From Enoplosus armatus (lineage: Eukaryota > Chordata > Actinopteri > Centrarchiformes > Enoplosidae), in assembly GCF_043641665.1 (NCBI RefSeq), contig NC_092203.1, positions 8,223,067 to 8,287,066 of the forward strand: DNA of 64,000 nucleotides, in the 5' to 3' direction. The translations under genes were made by a program, and so were the position numbers. This document shows, piece by piece, positions 1-12,800 of the stretch. The notes below the pieces were generated by a model, which did not search any database, was not told the origin of the DNA, and saw only the letters and a program-made list of their open reading frames with translations. Each line of letters starts with the position of its first letter. Positions within the stretch are counted from its first letter, which is position 1.

Positions 1-1430
1 CAAACACTTGCGCTTGCATCTTTTGTTCCCCCTCCTTTTATTCCTTGTTTCATTTTCACTTCTCGTCTTTAACCGTCCTTCATACTGAATCCTTTCACCA
101 CCAGGTGCAGCTCTGCCATTCACTCATAGCTCTGTAGCTCTGCTACACAGACCTCTACTGAGAAACTCACACCAAGATACAGACACCCAAATGAAATCAA
201 GCAGAGCTTCCCTCACGGGTCCATGTCCCACTTCCTCGCCAGGCAGTACATGGCCATACTGCCGCCGTGCGACTGATGGACTTCTGGCACAGAACGGCAG
301 AGCGGCGGACACAAAATCCCTCTCAAGGAGCAGATGCTTGCTTCCTCTTGACATATGCCCCTGAGATGGAGCAATGTGATGGGAATTGGAGGGGAAAGCA
401 GGGGATATCAGAGGGGGAAGAAGGAGGCTGTTAATCTGGAGGAGCAAGGAGAGAGCAGAGGAAATGAGGAAACTATAAGAGAAATGGAAGTAGAAGAGTA
501 AGAAGTGAATGATCTGAGGAGCATTTTCAAGTTGTTTTATATATTTATGCTTCTTTTTATCATTTGTTGCATATTAAAAATCATGCTGTGAATTTCTCAA
601 TCTTAATTCAAAGACTTCCACGGCCATTAGGGATGAGGATTTAAAGAAAAGCTCTCACTTTCTAATAAATTAGAGCCAAGGGCACGAGGCCAGTGTCAGA
701 GAGTTCAAAGAGAGCCAGAGAGGAAAGTGAGCTTCTTCTCGTCTAAAGATGAACAGATGGTGTTGGGCGGTGAAAGAAGAGATGCGAAGGGATGAGACAG
801 GATGAGGCAAGAGAGAGAGGAATGAGGGGATTTCAAGAAAGACGCATTTGTATCTGAACCTTCACTGTTTCTCTTTGCATCATTTCACCTCTGGGTGGCC
901 AAACTCCATTACAAAAAGATTTACAGTATTTCACTCCACATGGAGAACGAAATTAAATTATATGTGTTGGTAAATCAAAGACATGGAAACGTTACTCAGG
1001 TTACTTCTGGCTTTTGCTGTCTGAAACGTATCAGTGGTGGCATTTTGTGAAAAAATGGACAACAAAAATAAATATCAATAGTCACTTTGAATTGATTTGG
1101 ATGTTTTCGAGGGATGGGAATGTACACGAAATGAAGGTTCATGAACTGTATTCAGAACCAGAATGTTTCATCAGTGGCTCTTTTTAAAGACTTCACACTG
1201 AACTGGCCTTGGTGTTTCAAACTTGACTAAGCGTTCAAAGAAAGGGGAAGAAGTAATAACCATATTACAATATTGCAAGAAAAATATACTTTCTTACTCA
1301 GATCTAGTATCAGTGTCTAGTCACGCAGGTAGTTCTGGTTTTATTCCCGTGGGCTTTGAGATAATCAGTGGCTAAAATTGGATTTGCATGTTTGACGCTC
1401 GCATAATCAAACAAGAGTCGACAGCCATGC
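1..1430. other. Upstream intergenic, nothing recognised
   Basis: A purine-rich stretch lies at about 640-840; otherwise this is unique AT-rich DNA. I see no exon, RNA gene or repeat that I can name. Confidence 0.6.
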
Positions 1431-1434
1431 AAGC

Positions 1435-1540
1435 TGTTCAGTGGCGCTGTACAACAGTGCATTTGCTAAATGCTGACACAACGCTAACATGCTGATGTTT
1501 AGTAGGTACAATGTAATCATGGTTGCCTGCTAGCTGTTTA
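1435..1540 (+). repeat. Dispersed fish repeat fragment, family B (GCTAACATGCT motif)
   Basis: Contains TGCTAAATGCTGACACAACG and GCTAACATGCTGATGTTTAG, which match a second fragment at 50945-51045 in this window. I recognise it as a repeat common in perciform genomes. Its class is not known to me. Confidence 0.6.
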
Positions 1541-1786
1541 TTGTCCTTTTGTCCTATTGTCCATAGTAAAAGTGTGGCAGCAGAAATTAAACTGAAACTC
1601 TCCGTACGGCTAGAGGCCACAGAAAGTGAGAGTTTTCTTTTGTAATTTGTAATTTCAACCAATCCACTGAGTTTTATTCTCTTAATCTCAGTAATTTCTC
1701 TGATATTTTCTTTCCTCTTGTCAGATTTGTCCATCGTTTGTCATTTACTTTGAGGTAACAAACACACAAAATACAGTACAGGCATT

Positions 1787-1787
<1 letters not shown>

Positions 1788-1817
<30 letters not shown>

Positions 1818-1925
1818 AACACTTCCCACAGCCAATACTGTTGCAAGGTGAAATCTTTTCATTAAAGCAAACAAACAAGCAGAGAGAACACACACACACA
1901 CATACACACACACTTACTGTAGAGA
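1788..1925. repeat. Two (CA)n microsatellite tracts
   Basis: CA tracts at about 1788-1816 and 1890-1912, separated by unique sequence. They generate spurious Cys/Val ORFs on the minus strand. Confidence 0.85.
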
Positions 1926-2169
1926 GCGCCGTAAACAGCACTTGTAAGTCTTTCATTAATACGCGCAAGAATTTAATTAACGGCTATTGATAAGCTTCGT
2001 CTGTCTTAAGGACATGTTTGTTTGTGAATATGTATAAGTGTGCATGGGGTGTGTGTCTGTGTATCTTAAGGACACACTCGTTATGCAGTCATTATACGGT
2101 GATCTTCTTGATTTGTCAAGCGTGAAGAGGAGAAGCACACATACACACTCGTACAGCATAAGATATGAG

Positions 2170-2420
2170 CGCGGTGTGTTGACGGATTAGATGGGAGTTT
2201 TTAATCATCTTAATTAAGCCTAATTGTTATTTGTTGAATATGTGGCATTTGTGAAGTTCACAGGAACACAAAAGCAGATTGAGTACTAATTAAAACCCAA
2301 GAACTGTGTTTTATTACAAGAATCTGTCAAGAAGCGAGAGACGTTCAGTGGCGGTTTGAAACAAACGAGAGGAATATACGAGGAGATGCTGAGCGAGTAA
2401 TAACATCCTGCTGCACACAG
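2170..2420. promoter_or_regulatory. Candidate conserved non-coding element
   Basis: A complex block with TTAATCATCTTAATTAAGCC, TAATTG and ACTAATTAAAACCC motifs and no simple repeats, flanked by low-complexity DNA. The dense homeodomain-type TAATTA cores suggest an enhancer, but conservation could not be tested. Confidence 0.3.
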
Positions 2421-4900
2421 TACGATTACTAAAATGACGGTTGTTGCTTGTTGCTGGATAAAATCGTCAACTCCTGAATTTCAGACACTGTTCTACTGTT
2501 AGGACTCTAGCATTGTGTAAAACTTTCCCAGACTGCTTTACTACTATGAAATGTTACATGACTATGAACTTCAAAGGCTAACAGCGAAATCAGTTCAGTG
2601 GTCAAACAATCAAAATAGTTTGGAGGTGTAGCTGGTCTTGTTCTGATTCTTCTGCTTGATTCAAATCAGCAGAGTTGAACCTCTACACAGAGACTTGAAG
2701 AAGAAGTAAAAACTATCCACTATTCACTCTCTTTGTTTTCTCTTCCTAAACCAGTAAATATCTTGTCACCCCTCTGATTTATCTTCTCACTGGGTCTTTG
2801 CATATAAAGGTATTGTGTTTAACAGGCAGGGGAGAGACTGTATTTGGTCAGGAAAGTGTATACTTCGCAGTGTGAGTGTGTAAGACAGTGTGAGTTATAA
2901 GATGAATGTGGCTGGCAAGAGTCTTCCTACAACAGTAATTACAGACTCTGGTCTCTCTGGAAGATGATCCAGGAGCGAGCACACACAAACAGCTCCTGCC
3001 AAAAGACAACACCCAGCACTCCCCTCCTCGATGCACCTGAGGAAAGAATAACTGTCACCACACACACACACACACCTGAGTACACTCACGTGCCAGCAAA
3101 AGGCCAAAGCACCGTCTGTTCCTGCCACACACACACACACACACACACACACCCTCTGTCTCTCTTCTTAGCACTTAATCCTACTTTTAATTTTGTTCTT
3201 AGATTTAGTGTTACACCATGTATGCATGTGTTCATTTGATTTTTTATTAGTGAAACTCACCAGCAGGGTTAGCATGTTGGTGGCTATGATTTAGCCTTTC
3301 TCAGACTGTCTCATTTGGTCTTTTGCATGTTGCCAAGGTGATGCCCACTCATGTTACTCTACACAGTAAGTAACACACAATATATAAATGAGCCTATAGT
3401 AGCCATTTAAAAGTTTTACGTCTTTTTGGCCTGTACAAGCAAGAACCATTTGTAATGTTCTGAACCATCTACAATGTCGTTCCCTGAGCTTGAACAACTA
3501 GTCCTCCAACAGCAGAATATGCAGCATTTCATTTGCATAGTAACTGACTGCATTCATATTTTAAATAGGTAATCGACTCCACTGTGAGATCCACAGCTGC
3601 GGCAAACAATCTATTGATGTTAAAATGATACATGCAACAAAATGTGTCAAATACTGTTTTAAGTCTGTGTCTTGGACAGATGTGGTGTGAGTAAACACAC
3701 ATGACAGATGATGTGCGAGTTGGTGGTGTGTGTTTCCATGTGTGTGTGTTTATATGCAAGTTAATTGTCTTAAGGAGTAAGGCAAGCCTTCATACATCAT
3801 TAATACAAACACACACATGTTTAGCAGGTTGCCACCTTTCCCAGGTGGCACACACACTCATGCGCACACACACATTTAGCGCATTTAACACCTTGTAAAA
3901 AGCCCTGGTGACCCAGAAGAAATCACAGACAGATTGAAGATGGGGACAACAGGAGGAAGAGGAGGAGATAACATGAAGAGGGAGGAAGACACACCTGTTA
4001 TTAGCTTTTCTCCAGACGGTTGAGTTGGGACGGACAAATCGAAGGAGGGACGATGAGAAGGATGAGGGGGAGACAGAAGGAGATCCTGGGAGAGAAAGAG
4101 AGAAATTGTCAGGCATTAATAATGGATGGTAGATCCTTAGAGACCATGTTCAGACATTAATAATGGATAAGACTCAGCTGGAGGGGGCAAGGAAACACCT
4201 CAGCAGAATTTACCTGAGGAAAGAGGAATTACAAGAAAGTACTCGTATGATGCTCCTTTAGCATTTGATCAACTTTTTGGAAATTTTCTCTAAACTCTGA
4301 ACTTCAATTCTTAATTCTTCTTTCTTTTAATAAAATAATTCTTGCTGTCATGTAAACAAAGTCAATGTAGTTTGCCTGAGTGTTTTCATATCACTGCCAT
4401 TTTGTGTTACCGTCTATTTCCTGGTAAACACCTGACCCCCACAGGAAGAAATGGAAGTCCCTGACAGGAAATAATCCCTCGAAACATATTGCATTACATT
4501 TAAGGCAACTGTCTCAACCGTCAGAGCAGTAAATATCATCATCTGGCTTTGTCTGAAAGTATCTGTAAGTAAGAAAGTATATTGGTGATCATTTCAATCA
4601 GATGCTTGAAAGGATCATTATTCTGAATTCCCCACTGAGTCTGATTTTAAATGAGCTGTGAGAAAAGTTGTTTTCAGAGACATGTGGTTACACTACAACC
4701 CTTAAAACGACTTCCATTCCAGTGAAATTACAGAAAAACACCAAAACATTTCCTGACAGAGCGCAGAGGTTGAGTTTAAACATTCCCAACGAGAGTGGAA
4801 ATCTGCCAGATTGAAAATCAGACGAACCAAAAATTCAAACATTTCTGCATGAGAGGAGCAACAAGGAGAGGGCGCAAGCTAACTATCACTTACAAAGGCC
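2421..4900. other. Intergenic with scattered CA tracts
   Basis: CA tracts at about 3058-3077 and 3126-3152. The rest is unique AT-rich sequence. No gene seen. Confidence 0.6.
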
Positions 4901-4904
4901 CTTG

Positions 4905-5101
4905 TGCGCACACACACACACACACACGCACAGATTACACACACAAATGTGAGACAAAAAATACAGATGCTTCGACACGCACGCACGCACATATTTATGC
5001 ACACTTACAGAGTAGAGATAGAGATACACACCCTAAAATACACAAATTAACACATAGAGTTTGGTGAACTGCCAGTTCTTGATGACACTGAGAGGGGAGA
5101 A

Positions 5102-5133
<32 letters not shown>

Positions 5134-5480
5134 TTTCCACCGCATTGTCCTGCTCCCTCTCTTCCTCTATGTCTGTTGCATGCTCTCATCTTCATTTCAC
5201 ACACTCGCTCCCTCTTTTTGTATCTATACACACTAACACACACACACACACACGCAAATGAGCAGCACACTTAAACTAAATGGGTGGCCTGATGGTGAAT
5301 CACTGTCATTTAGCAACAAAGACCTCAGCTTGTTGTCCCTTCATCCCCCTCTCTCACTTCATCTGACACACACACACACACACAACCTTATGCACATATC
5401 AACACACATATTACACATTCACATCTACTATCGCACACGTGTACATGCGCGAAACATACACACACACACCGTATGGGTGT
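4905..5480. repeat. Cluster of CA microsatellites
   Basis: CA tracts at about 4908-4930, 5109-5134, 5238-5255, 5368-5385 and 5457-5468 within 600 bp, separated by pyrimidine-rich sequence. Confidence 0.8.
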
Positions 5481-5657
5481 ATAATTACAGTGAGTGAAGC
5501 AGCACTAAGGAATAATTACAGAGGCTGGTTGCTGTTGTTGTTGTTGTTGTTTCCAACAAATAAACCAGTACACAAACAAGATGGAGGGGTGAGCGGCAGG
5601 TCAAGCCATCTCTGTGATGACGCCGTAATACAGCGCCATCTCCCATGTTCTCTTTCA

Positions 5658-6120
5658 CTCTGTGTGGACAAAAGTATGTAGACACCTAAATATTGCACTC
5701 ATGTGTGACTGTTGAGCATCTCATTCCAAAAACCATGGGTATTAATCTGCTGCTATAACAGCCTCCACTCATCTGGGAGGCCTTTCCACAAGATTTTAGA
5801 GCGTTGCTGCAGGGATTTGCCTCCATTCAGCCACAAGAGCATCAGTACGTAACACTGACAATGTTTGATAAGTCCTGGCTCCTTCCAGCTCATCCCAAAG
5901 GTGCTGGATGGGGTTGAGGTCAGGGCTCTCTGCAGGCCAGACTACTTCTTCCACACCAAACTGGGAAATCCATTTGTTAAAACAGGAAAGGGCCTTCTTC
6001 AAACTGCTGGACACACACTATTGTCTAAAACATATTTGTATGCTGAAGCATTAAGACAGTCTAGCCCAAACCATGAAAAACAGCCTCTGATCAGGGGTAC
6101 TATTGGTCTTTTTTCACTTC
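5658..6120 (-). mobile_element. Tc1/mariner-like transposon remnant (3' part of transposase)
   Basis: Reading the minus strand gives two broken stretches of Tc1-type DDE transposase. One is FSWFGLDCLNASAYKYVLDN (about 6095-6020). After a frame change, NKWISQFGVEEVVWPAESPD continues into LNPIQHLWDELE and DALVAEWRQIPAATL (about 5975-5800). The PAESPDLNPIQHLW block is the signature before the last catalytic acidic residue of the family. The left end (TGTGGACAAAAGTATGTAGA) matches the terminal sequence of the copy at 47.33-47.58 kb. The 5' half is missing and the frame is broken, so the element is dead. Confidence 0.88.
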
Positions 6121-6160
6121 CTTCCCAAACTCCTCTATCCCCCACTGTCACTCTCTCTCT

Positions 6161-6161
<1 letters not shown>

Positions 6162-6243
<82 letters not shown>
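6162..6243. repeat. (CA)n microsatellite, about 80 bp
   Basis: Uninterrupted CA run directly after a CTCTCT stretch, bordering the Tc1-like fragment. Confidence 0.95.
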
Positions 6244-6245
<2 letters not shown>

Positions 6246-6249
6246 GCCC

Positions 6250-6662
6250 AGGCAGTCACCTGTGCTGAAAGGTAAATGGAGTGTGAGGTTTTACTGGTGC
6301 TGTGATTGCGGGGTACAGCTCAGGAGGAAATAAGTGTTTAGTTTGTTTATGTGCTATCAGACAGCAGGTGGCGGAGTCAGCACACCGCCTCTTGACCTGC
6401 ACTGGGGAGAGGGGTGGACTGAGGTCTAGGCAGGAGGGGTGAGTGTGTGTGTGTGTGGGGGGGGGGGGGTACTACAAAATTTAAGTCTAAACATTTCTGA
6501 AGATCATTCAAGAGGGAAAATGTTTACAAGTGAGCTGATGACTGACTGGAAACTGCAAACTAAAACTACAATGCTGTTCACAAATAAGTATGTGTTTGAG
6601 TGTAAATGCTGTATGTGTGTGTCTGTGCTGCACCCTTGCATGTTCATCAGTATCTGGCAAAG

Positions 6663-6702
<40 letters not shown>

Positions 6703-7860
6703 ACACGTGCATGTGTGTGAAGCGGTAGGGGAGGTGCGAGGTTGTGAGGGTGAGGGTTATCCCACTGCGTCAGAGAGAAAGAGGGGAAAAAAGAGGGAGG
6801 GAGCTCTGTTGCATGGAGGAAAAAAAAAGGAGAGATGAAAAATGGACGATAAACGAGTGGCTTTGTTCTCCTGAAGGGCTGGGTTCACCGGCGGATGAAG
6901 AGCTAACTCTTACTGGGAAATCACAGCTTGGCACAGGTCTCTGTCTTTCATTTGTTTGCATTCTCTCTCTTTGTTCCTGTTCCTAATCCTCAGTTTTTAG
7001 AGTTTTTATCTCTTTATCAACCTTTTGTTCTTCTTCTTGCTCCTTTTCCTGTTTATTTCAGCCTCATTTTCTGTCTTTTATTTACATCTCTTTACCTCCA
7101 TACCAACTCACTTCTTTCAACTCTTCTTTATGTCCCTACTATCCTGCATATGAGCGATCTACTGAGGCCTTCCATTCATCCCTATTTCCCTCTTGCTATT
7201 CAAGCATGTACTGATATTAAGTCCCTCTGTCCCTCACATGTAAACACATACTTACACACATACTGCCGGCTTTTCTTTTAGAAACACTCATTTCTAATAA
7301 TGACATTGACAGGGGAAAGAAAGATTTAATGTGGATCAGTCACGATGAATCAGGTCTGAACTAAAAAGGAAAGTATTGACACCGATCAGTGCATCTTTAG
7401 ACTTATTCTGAAAAACATCTAAAGCACCGAGAGTTGATTCAGCCCAGTTAAATACACCGTATGTACCTGACAAATCAATGTTAATCATCAAAGCTAGGTA
7501 TTATAGACACTGCAAACTGGTTAAGGAGACATTCGACAACATTTCCAGAGTAGATATTTTGTTTTAGCAGTTTGAAAATCAAACACCAAAACCAAAGACA
7601 GCTCAGTAAAGCACGTTAGCAATGTAATAGATTACAGATATTATATCACAATATTTAGGATGTATATAAATAAATTAGGTGTGAACAACATTGCATTGAA
7701 ACATTACATATAGAAATAATCTTCTCTGCAGTAAAATGAAAGACTGTAGTGATGATGTTGGTAATTATGAGACCGTTAGAGTCACGATCTTAAATACATT
7801 CCTTCTAGACATGTTTACTTCAGCTAGACTGAGCTTCACCATTTAATTATCCTGTTACTT
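6250..7860. other. Intergenic, low complexity and unique DNA
   Basis: Contains a G-run (6457-6468), a GT tract (6665-6699), a purine-rich stretch (6770-6840), a long pyrimidine-rich stretch (6950-7200) and unique AT-rich DNA (7270-7860). No gene seen. Confidence 0.6.
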
Positions 7861-7929
7861 TAGCTCATGTGCATGAGAGTGTGTGTGTGTGTCTCTGTGT
7901 TTAATACCCTAACAACCTTATTACTTGCC

Positions 7930-8095
7930 ATGTTTTTACCTTAAACTTCTTGGTTAAATGGGAGCGCGGCTCGGCTTTAGACCGGCCTCAGGCGTTTCCT
8001 TACGTGCTCAGTTAAAGGGGCGGGAGGTAAAACTCTGTAATTCAATTTCAATTAAAGGAGAGAAGAAGAGGAAGCTTTAATTGATTGTCGTTATG
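7930..8095. promoter_or_regulatory. Candidate conserved non-coding element
   Basis: GGGAGCGCGGCTCGGCTTTA, GGGGCGGGAGG and TCAATTAAAGGAG/TTTAATTGATTG motifs form a compact complex block ending at a GT microsatellite. CpG content is above the surroundings. Function inferred only. Confidence 0.3.
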
Positions 8096-8101
8096 CCAGA
8101 G

Positions 8102-8102
<1 letters not shown>

Positions 8103-8152
<50 letters not shown>

Positions 8153-8170
8153 GGGCACACACACACACAG
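8103..8170. repeat. (GT)n microsatellite followed by short (CA)n
   Basis: GT run 8103-8150, a G6 run, then CA to 8169. The arrangement can form a hairpin (GT arm opposite CA arm). Confidence 0.9.
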
Positions 8171-8559
8171 ATGTCCTACTTTCTCCTTGCTTGATTATAC
8201 TCAGCTTGTTTCCAGTCTATGCCTCATGGGGAGGGGGTCAATACTTAAAAAGGCTTTTTCAGGCAGTTTTCAGACTACTACTGTATTGTAACTCATTTTA
8301 ATTATATGTTATTATTTGTGTTTGTGTCAATATATCTAAATATTAAGCTTTCGATTGAGTTTTATCTAGAATATTACTAAAAGTTGGATATAAACAACAA
8401 TGCACATCAGATAAAAATATGCTGAAAGGTTAATTCATTTTTATCTTTTGTGATTTTTATTAAATGAAACAAACTCAATCAAACTGTTTGTTTAAGCTAC
8501 TTTCACTGTCCAAAGCTTATTCTAATGTGCCAAAGGCTATCATTATAATACCCCACGCA

Positions 8560-8930
8560 AATATGGCAATGTTATTACACTGAGTTTGATCCCCAAAGTG
8601 ATGGCGACTCAAAAACGTCCTGAAAGTCTGCCTCTCACATTGTGTACAAAACGACACGGGTCAATGAGTAGATGTTTTCAAAAAAAAAAGAGAGAAAGAG
8701 AAAAACCCACAGAACTGCTTTTACCAAGTTTGTTTTTGCTCTTTTTATCCTTTGTTTGTTTGCATTATTTGTGGTGGGATTTTTATTCGGCATCTCCTCG
8801 TCCCTCGTTGGGCTTTTTTTTTGGCTCGGCTACAAGGCGTTAATGAAAGCATTTCAAGCAAACATGTTGATTTTTGTTTCCATGGGGATCCAGAAGGCCT
8901 GACAATGTCACAGAGGCTTCGGCCAACAGA
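8560..8930. promoter_or_regulatory. Candidate conserved non-coding element
   Basis: Contains ACGCAAATATGGC, GGCGTTAATGAAAGC, CAAGCAAACATGTTG (forkhead-like) and CCATGGGGATCC within non-repetitive sequence. Possible enhancer; not testable here. Confidence 0.25.
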
Positions 8931-8934
8931 CTGG

Positions 8935-9240
8935 TGGAAAACACTGCTGCCTTTTTCCCTCTTTTATTCACATTGTGTCCCTCTGTTTCTCCTCAACTCT
9001 CCATCTCTGTTGCATCTTCTTTTCCACTCTACTACTTCCCTCTTTCAGTGTTAATCACTCTTTAAATTTCTCTCCCTCTGCCCACTCTTTACCATTTGTT
9101 TTCCCTTCTCCGTCCATCTTTTTAAGCAGTCCTTCAGCTCCGTTTCTCTCTTTTTCTCTGCCACTTTTCTTTCTTTTCTCCTCTTTCCCTTTCTGTTTCT
9201 GACCCTCTCTATTCTGCTCGCTGCCTTTCTTCCTTTGTTG
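8935..9240. repeat. Pyrimidine-rich tract
   Basis: About 300 bp strongly biased to C/T (CTCTTT, CCCTCT runs). Open frames in it are compositional artefacts. Confidence 0.7.
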
Positions 9241-9399
9241 TCATCTATGTGTGAAGAGCTGTGATAAATAAAGACAAACACAGCAGTATGTGTTTGTGTG
9301 TGTGCGTTTGAGAGACGGACGCCAGCTCTCTGATAGCATTGTTAGCCTCTCCACCTCTCCTCACTCCACTGCACATCCAGCTACAGGCTTTCTTCCCCC

Positions 9400-9700
9400 C
9401 TCTCCATCCATCCAGGCCCCAAGCCAGGAAGGCGACTTCGGGGCCAAGTCAGGCCAGGACGGAGGCTTCATTGTGGGGATGCAGGGGGCTTCAGTGCTAG
9501 AGGATGAGGACCAGGAATCCAGGCCAAGCCCCAGACCCAAGACCCTGATCTGGCTTGCCAGCCGGCGCACTAAAGGGCCTTCGTGGCTGGGCACAACATC
9601 AGGGCAAGAGGGGAGATGGAGGCTAGAGGTCTCAGCAGCGGTAATGGCAGTGGCTAGATTAAGACCTTCTCTTAGAATCAGCACAATGGAGGAGGTCTAC
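9400..9700. other. GC-rich segment open on both strands, no recognised protein
   Basis: This block is richer in G and C than its surroundings, with many GGCCA/CAGGCC words. A + strand frame of about 170 codons and a - strand frame of about 107 codons are both open. Neither shows a domain I know. It might be a decayed repeat, a promoter-like island or an exon of a lncRNA. Confidence 0.3.
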
Positions 9701-9709
9701 AGCGGAGCT

Positions 9710-9740
<31 letters not shown>

Positions 9741-9814
9741 GGCGTACACACATACACACTGCCTCTATTCAGCTCCGTCCATGTCGCCCATCAGAGGCAG
9801 AAAACCATGAATAA

Positions 9815-12800
9815 ATACATGAGCAGTGTAGAGCTCCATAGGACTGATAAAAAGAAAGAAAAACACACATGAATTACAGGAACTGAAAGAAAGAATGGTA
9901 AATTGAAAAAAGGGAACAGATGAATAATTTTGATGGTTTTGTACTACAGTAATTGTGATGGGAGAAAAAAAAAAAGGGAAAAGGAGGTTGATGAATTATG
10001 AAAATCCTCCAAGTCCCTGAGCTCAGGAAATGGAATAATTAGGAAAAGTTGAAGAGCCAAGTTTGGAAATTAATGGCAGAAATGAACTTTCAGAGGCCTC
10101 TGAGTTATTGTGCGAGTAGTATCAGGTTTACAGTTATGACACTATTGGTCTGGTTGCACTGCAGCAATAGCATTCAAAGATAACTTAACAGATGCTTAAG
10201 TGCTGATGCAATTATTTATGACAACTAAATCAATACCAACGCGACAACAACTAATAGAATGACCATTACAACCACTGCTATTATTAGAAGTATCACAACC
10301 ATTATTACATTTACAGCTACTGCAACTCCCTGTTTAGTTTTACAAGTAACTGTGGATGCAAAACAGTTTCATGTGAACATCATTTGTAGAAAATACTGTT
10401 GCAAATGATCTACCTCACCTGCCTTCTGTCTGAATCTGAGGTGAAAACTTTGGTAACAAGGTTGCAGCTGAATAAATAAGAAAATAATAATAATAATCAC
10501 CCTAATTGTATTGGGGTGGAGGCAGAAACCTCAAAGATCTGGGAAAGTAAAAATCATCTGATACAAGGTCGATTTGTGATATTTCCATGTTGAAAAACTG
10601 TAGTAAAAAACAGGTCTCTAGGATAGACAACAGCTAAGTGCGCAACAAATGAAGCTGGTTGACTTTTTATTAGGACTTTCAAAGACTTTCAAGGCCTGTT
10701 TTGGATAGTTGGCATGGTATTCTTTCTGTACAGTCTACATGGGCAAAATTATGGAACAAGTGTGTTTATAACTTTGGACTTTTGGACGATCAAGACAACT
10801 TGTACGAAACCAACTGATTCACACATCTGAGTTTTCACTATTAAGAGATTCTTAAAACCAATGATAACATTTAGACTCTGGACTTGATTAAATCCAGCAG
10901 ATAATTTCACAGAATCTCCAGTTGGTACATTAACCAGGGCATCGCACACATCACTACCTTTACGTAATTAGTTCACACAATATGCCCCAATTTTCACTTT
11001 CTGTCTGCACATTATTCAAGGCATTATGAGAGTGGCAGGAGAAAGAGAAAAGCAAGCAAAGAGAGAAGATGGTGTTCACAAAGTATAAATAAACCCATGA
11101 GGACATGGTGCCTGCCCAGTGCAGCACACGGTGGGTTGCTTTATTGAACACTGTTCATTTTTCTTTGTGTCAGCTAATGTCCATGTTTTTGGCCACAGAG
11201 GAGAGTAGAGGAGCCTAGATACCTGGTAATGTCTGCAATAAGACCTTTTTACCACCTCTTACCTCTTCACCTATACTATATGGTACTTCTGTAGTCAAAG
11301 TGTGTGCGTGTGTGTGTGTGCGTGTGTGCGTGTGTGCGTGTGTGCGTGCGTGTGTGTGTGTGTGTGTGTGTGTTTGCGTCACAGCTCTCAGAAAAGGACC
11401 CTGGGACCCTCCTCAACAGTGAGAGCTTTTAGCTCTTCTTCGCTAATGTCCTGAATAATGGCATCTTGATGGAGAGAGAGTAGACGAAAAAGAGAAAGAA
11501 GAGAAAGAGAGAAAGGGGGAGAAAAAGAGACAGAGAGAAAAAGAGGGGAGAGGGAGGGGGAGAGATGGAGAAAGAGACAGAAAGAGAAACCTCTGCATCC
11601 ATCTGTCTCTGCCTCCAGACCTCTATCAGCAGCAGGCCTATCATTATTCCCTCTCTCTGCCTTTCTATTTTCATTATTCCCTTTTTGTCTCTTTTTTCAG
11701 CATGATGATGATCCGCAGAGATTTACTTGCTCTTGCAAAAAGACACATCTCAGTGTGTGTGTGTGTGTGTGTGTGTGCGTGCGCGCACATGTCCGTCCAA
11801 ATGTAAGGAGTCCTTATGTGACATGCCAACCTTTTAGCAAAATGAACTTCTGATGACATTGAAGCATTATTTGGAAGAAAAGGGAATATGCTGTTTTTAG
11901 CAACATTAGCTGAAGCCACTCCACAAGTCCTTCAAGATGTAACATCACTAATGGTCATGTTGGCTCCGACACAAACTCCAACTCTACTGAAGTCCACTAA
12001 AAAAGTGTGAAGTTGACGTGCAAAGTTAGATATCTCCCTCCACATGTTGTAGATTTCACCTCTTGTAATGTGTCAAAATGTTATATTGGATTTAAGAGAA
12101 GTACATTTTGCTGTCGGCCATGTTGGTGGATCAGACTTCCTCCCCCTGTGCCAAAATGTAGCTTTCCAGTGAGACAGAGCCAAATTAACCCTAACCCTCT
12201 GTATCAAAACAATCCTTAAGAGATGCAGAGCTGACGTCATCGATGCTACATGTGTGTCTTCTTCGGTCTATGGTTGAAACAGAAAAGTGGAACTGGAATA
12301 AAACCGTTTAAGACTTACAAGATAAAACTGGTTCCTGTTTTGTGCCACAAAGAAAGCTGCAGATCTTCTCAGACGTCTTACTACTACTTGTCTGAAATAT
12401 CTGATTTAGTCACTCGTCGTGTTAAAGTGCAACTTTAAACTGCCTGAAAATAAGATTCAATCACTTCCACTGTTTATATAAAAATGCAGAAGTGTCAAAG
12501 TGTCAACCCAGTGATGTGTAAACTGTATACTGAAAGAGTCCAGTATACAGTAGCTAGTTACTACTTCTATTTGCATCACATACTTCATTAAATATCGACA
12601 CTGATTCCTTGAAAAACGTCACACCCAACAGGACGAAGTATTTGAGAGTAATACTCTCGATTTCACAGCTGCCTCAGGTGTTATTCTCATTCGTTTCCTT
12701 CCTTTTCTCTGGTGTGAAAACTGTTCCTGCTCCGTCCCTGTGGATGAGAGTGTCAGCTAAACGTGAAGTGTGTTGTGCTGTTTGACCATGACTTGTGCTT

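Noticed and set aside
3040..5480. Regularly spaced repeats as a possible CRISPR-like array
   Set aside because: They are CA microsatellites in a vertebrate genome. There is no repeat-spacer structure.
5999..6333. Long His/Thr or Cys/Val open frames over the CA tract near 6.2 kb (and similarly 26.3, 28.3, 42.4, 42.9, 46.9 and 51.7 kb)
   Set aside because: A CA dinucleotide run has no stop in any frame, so these frames are artefacts of microsatellites.
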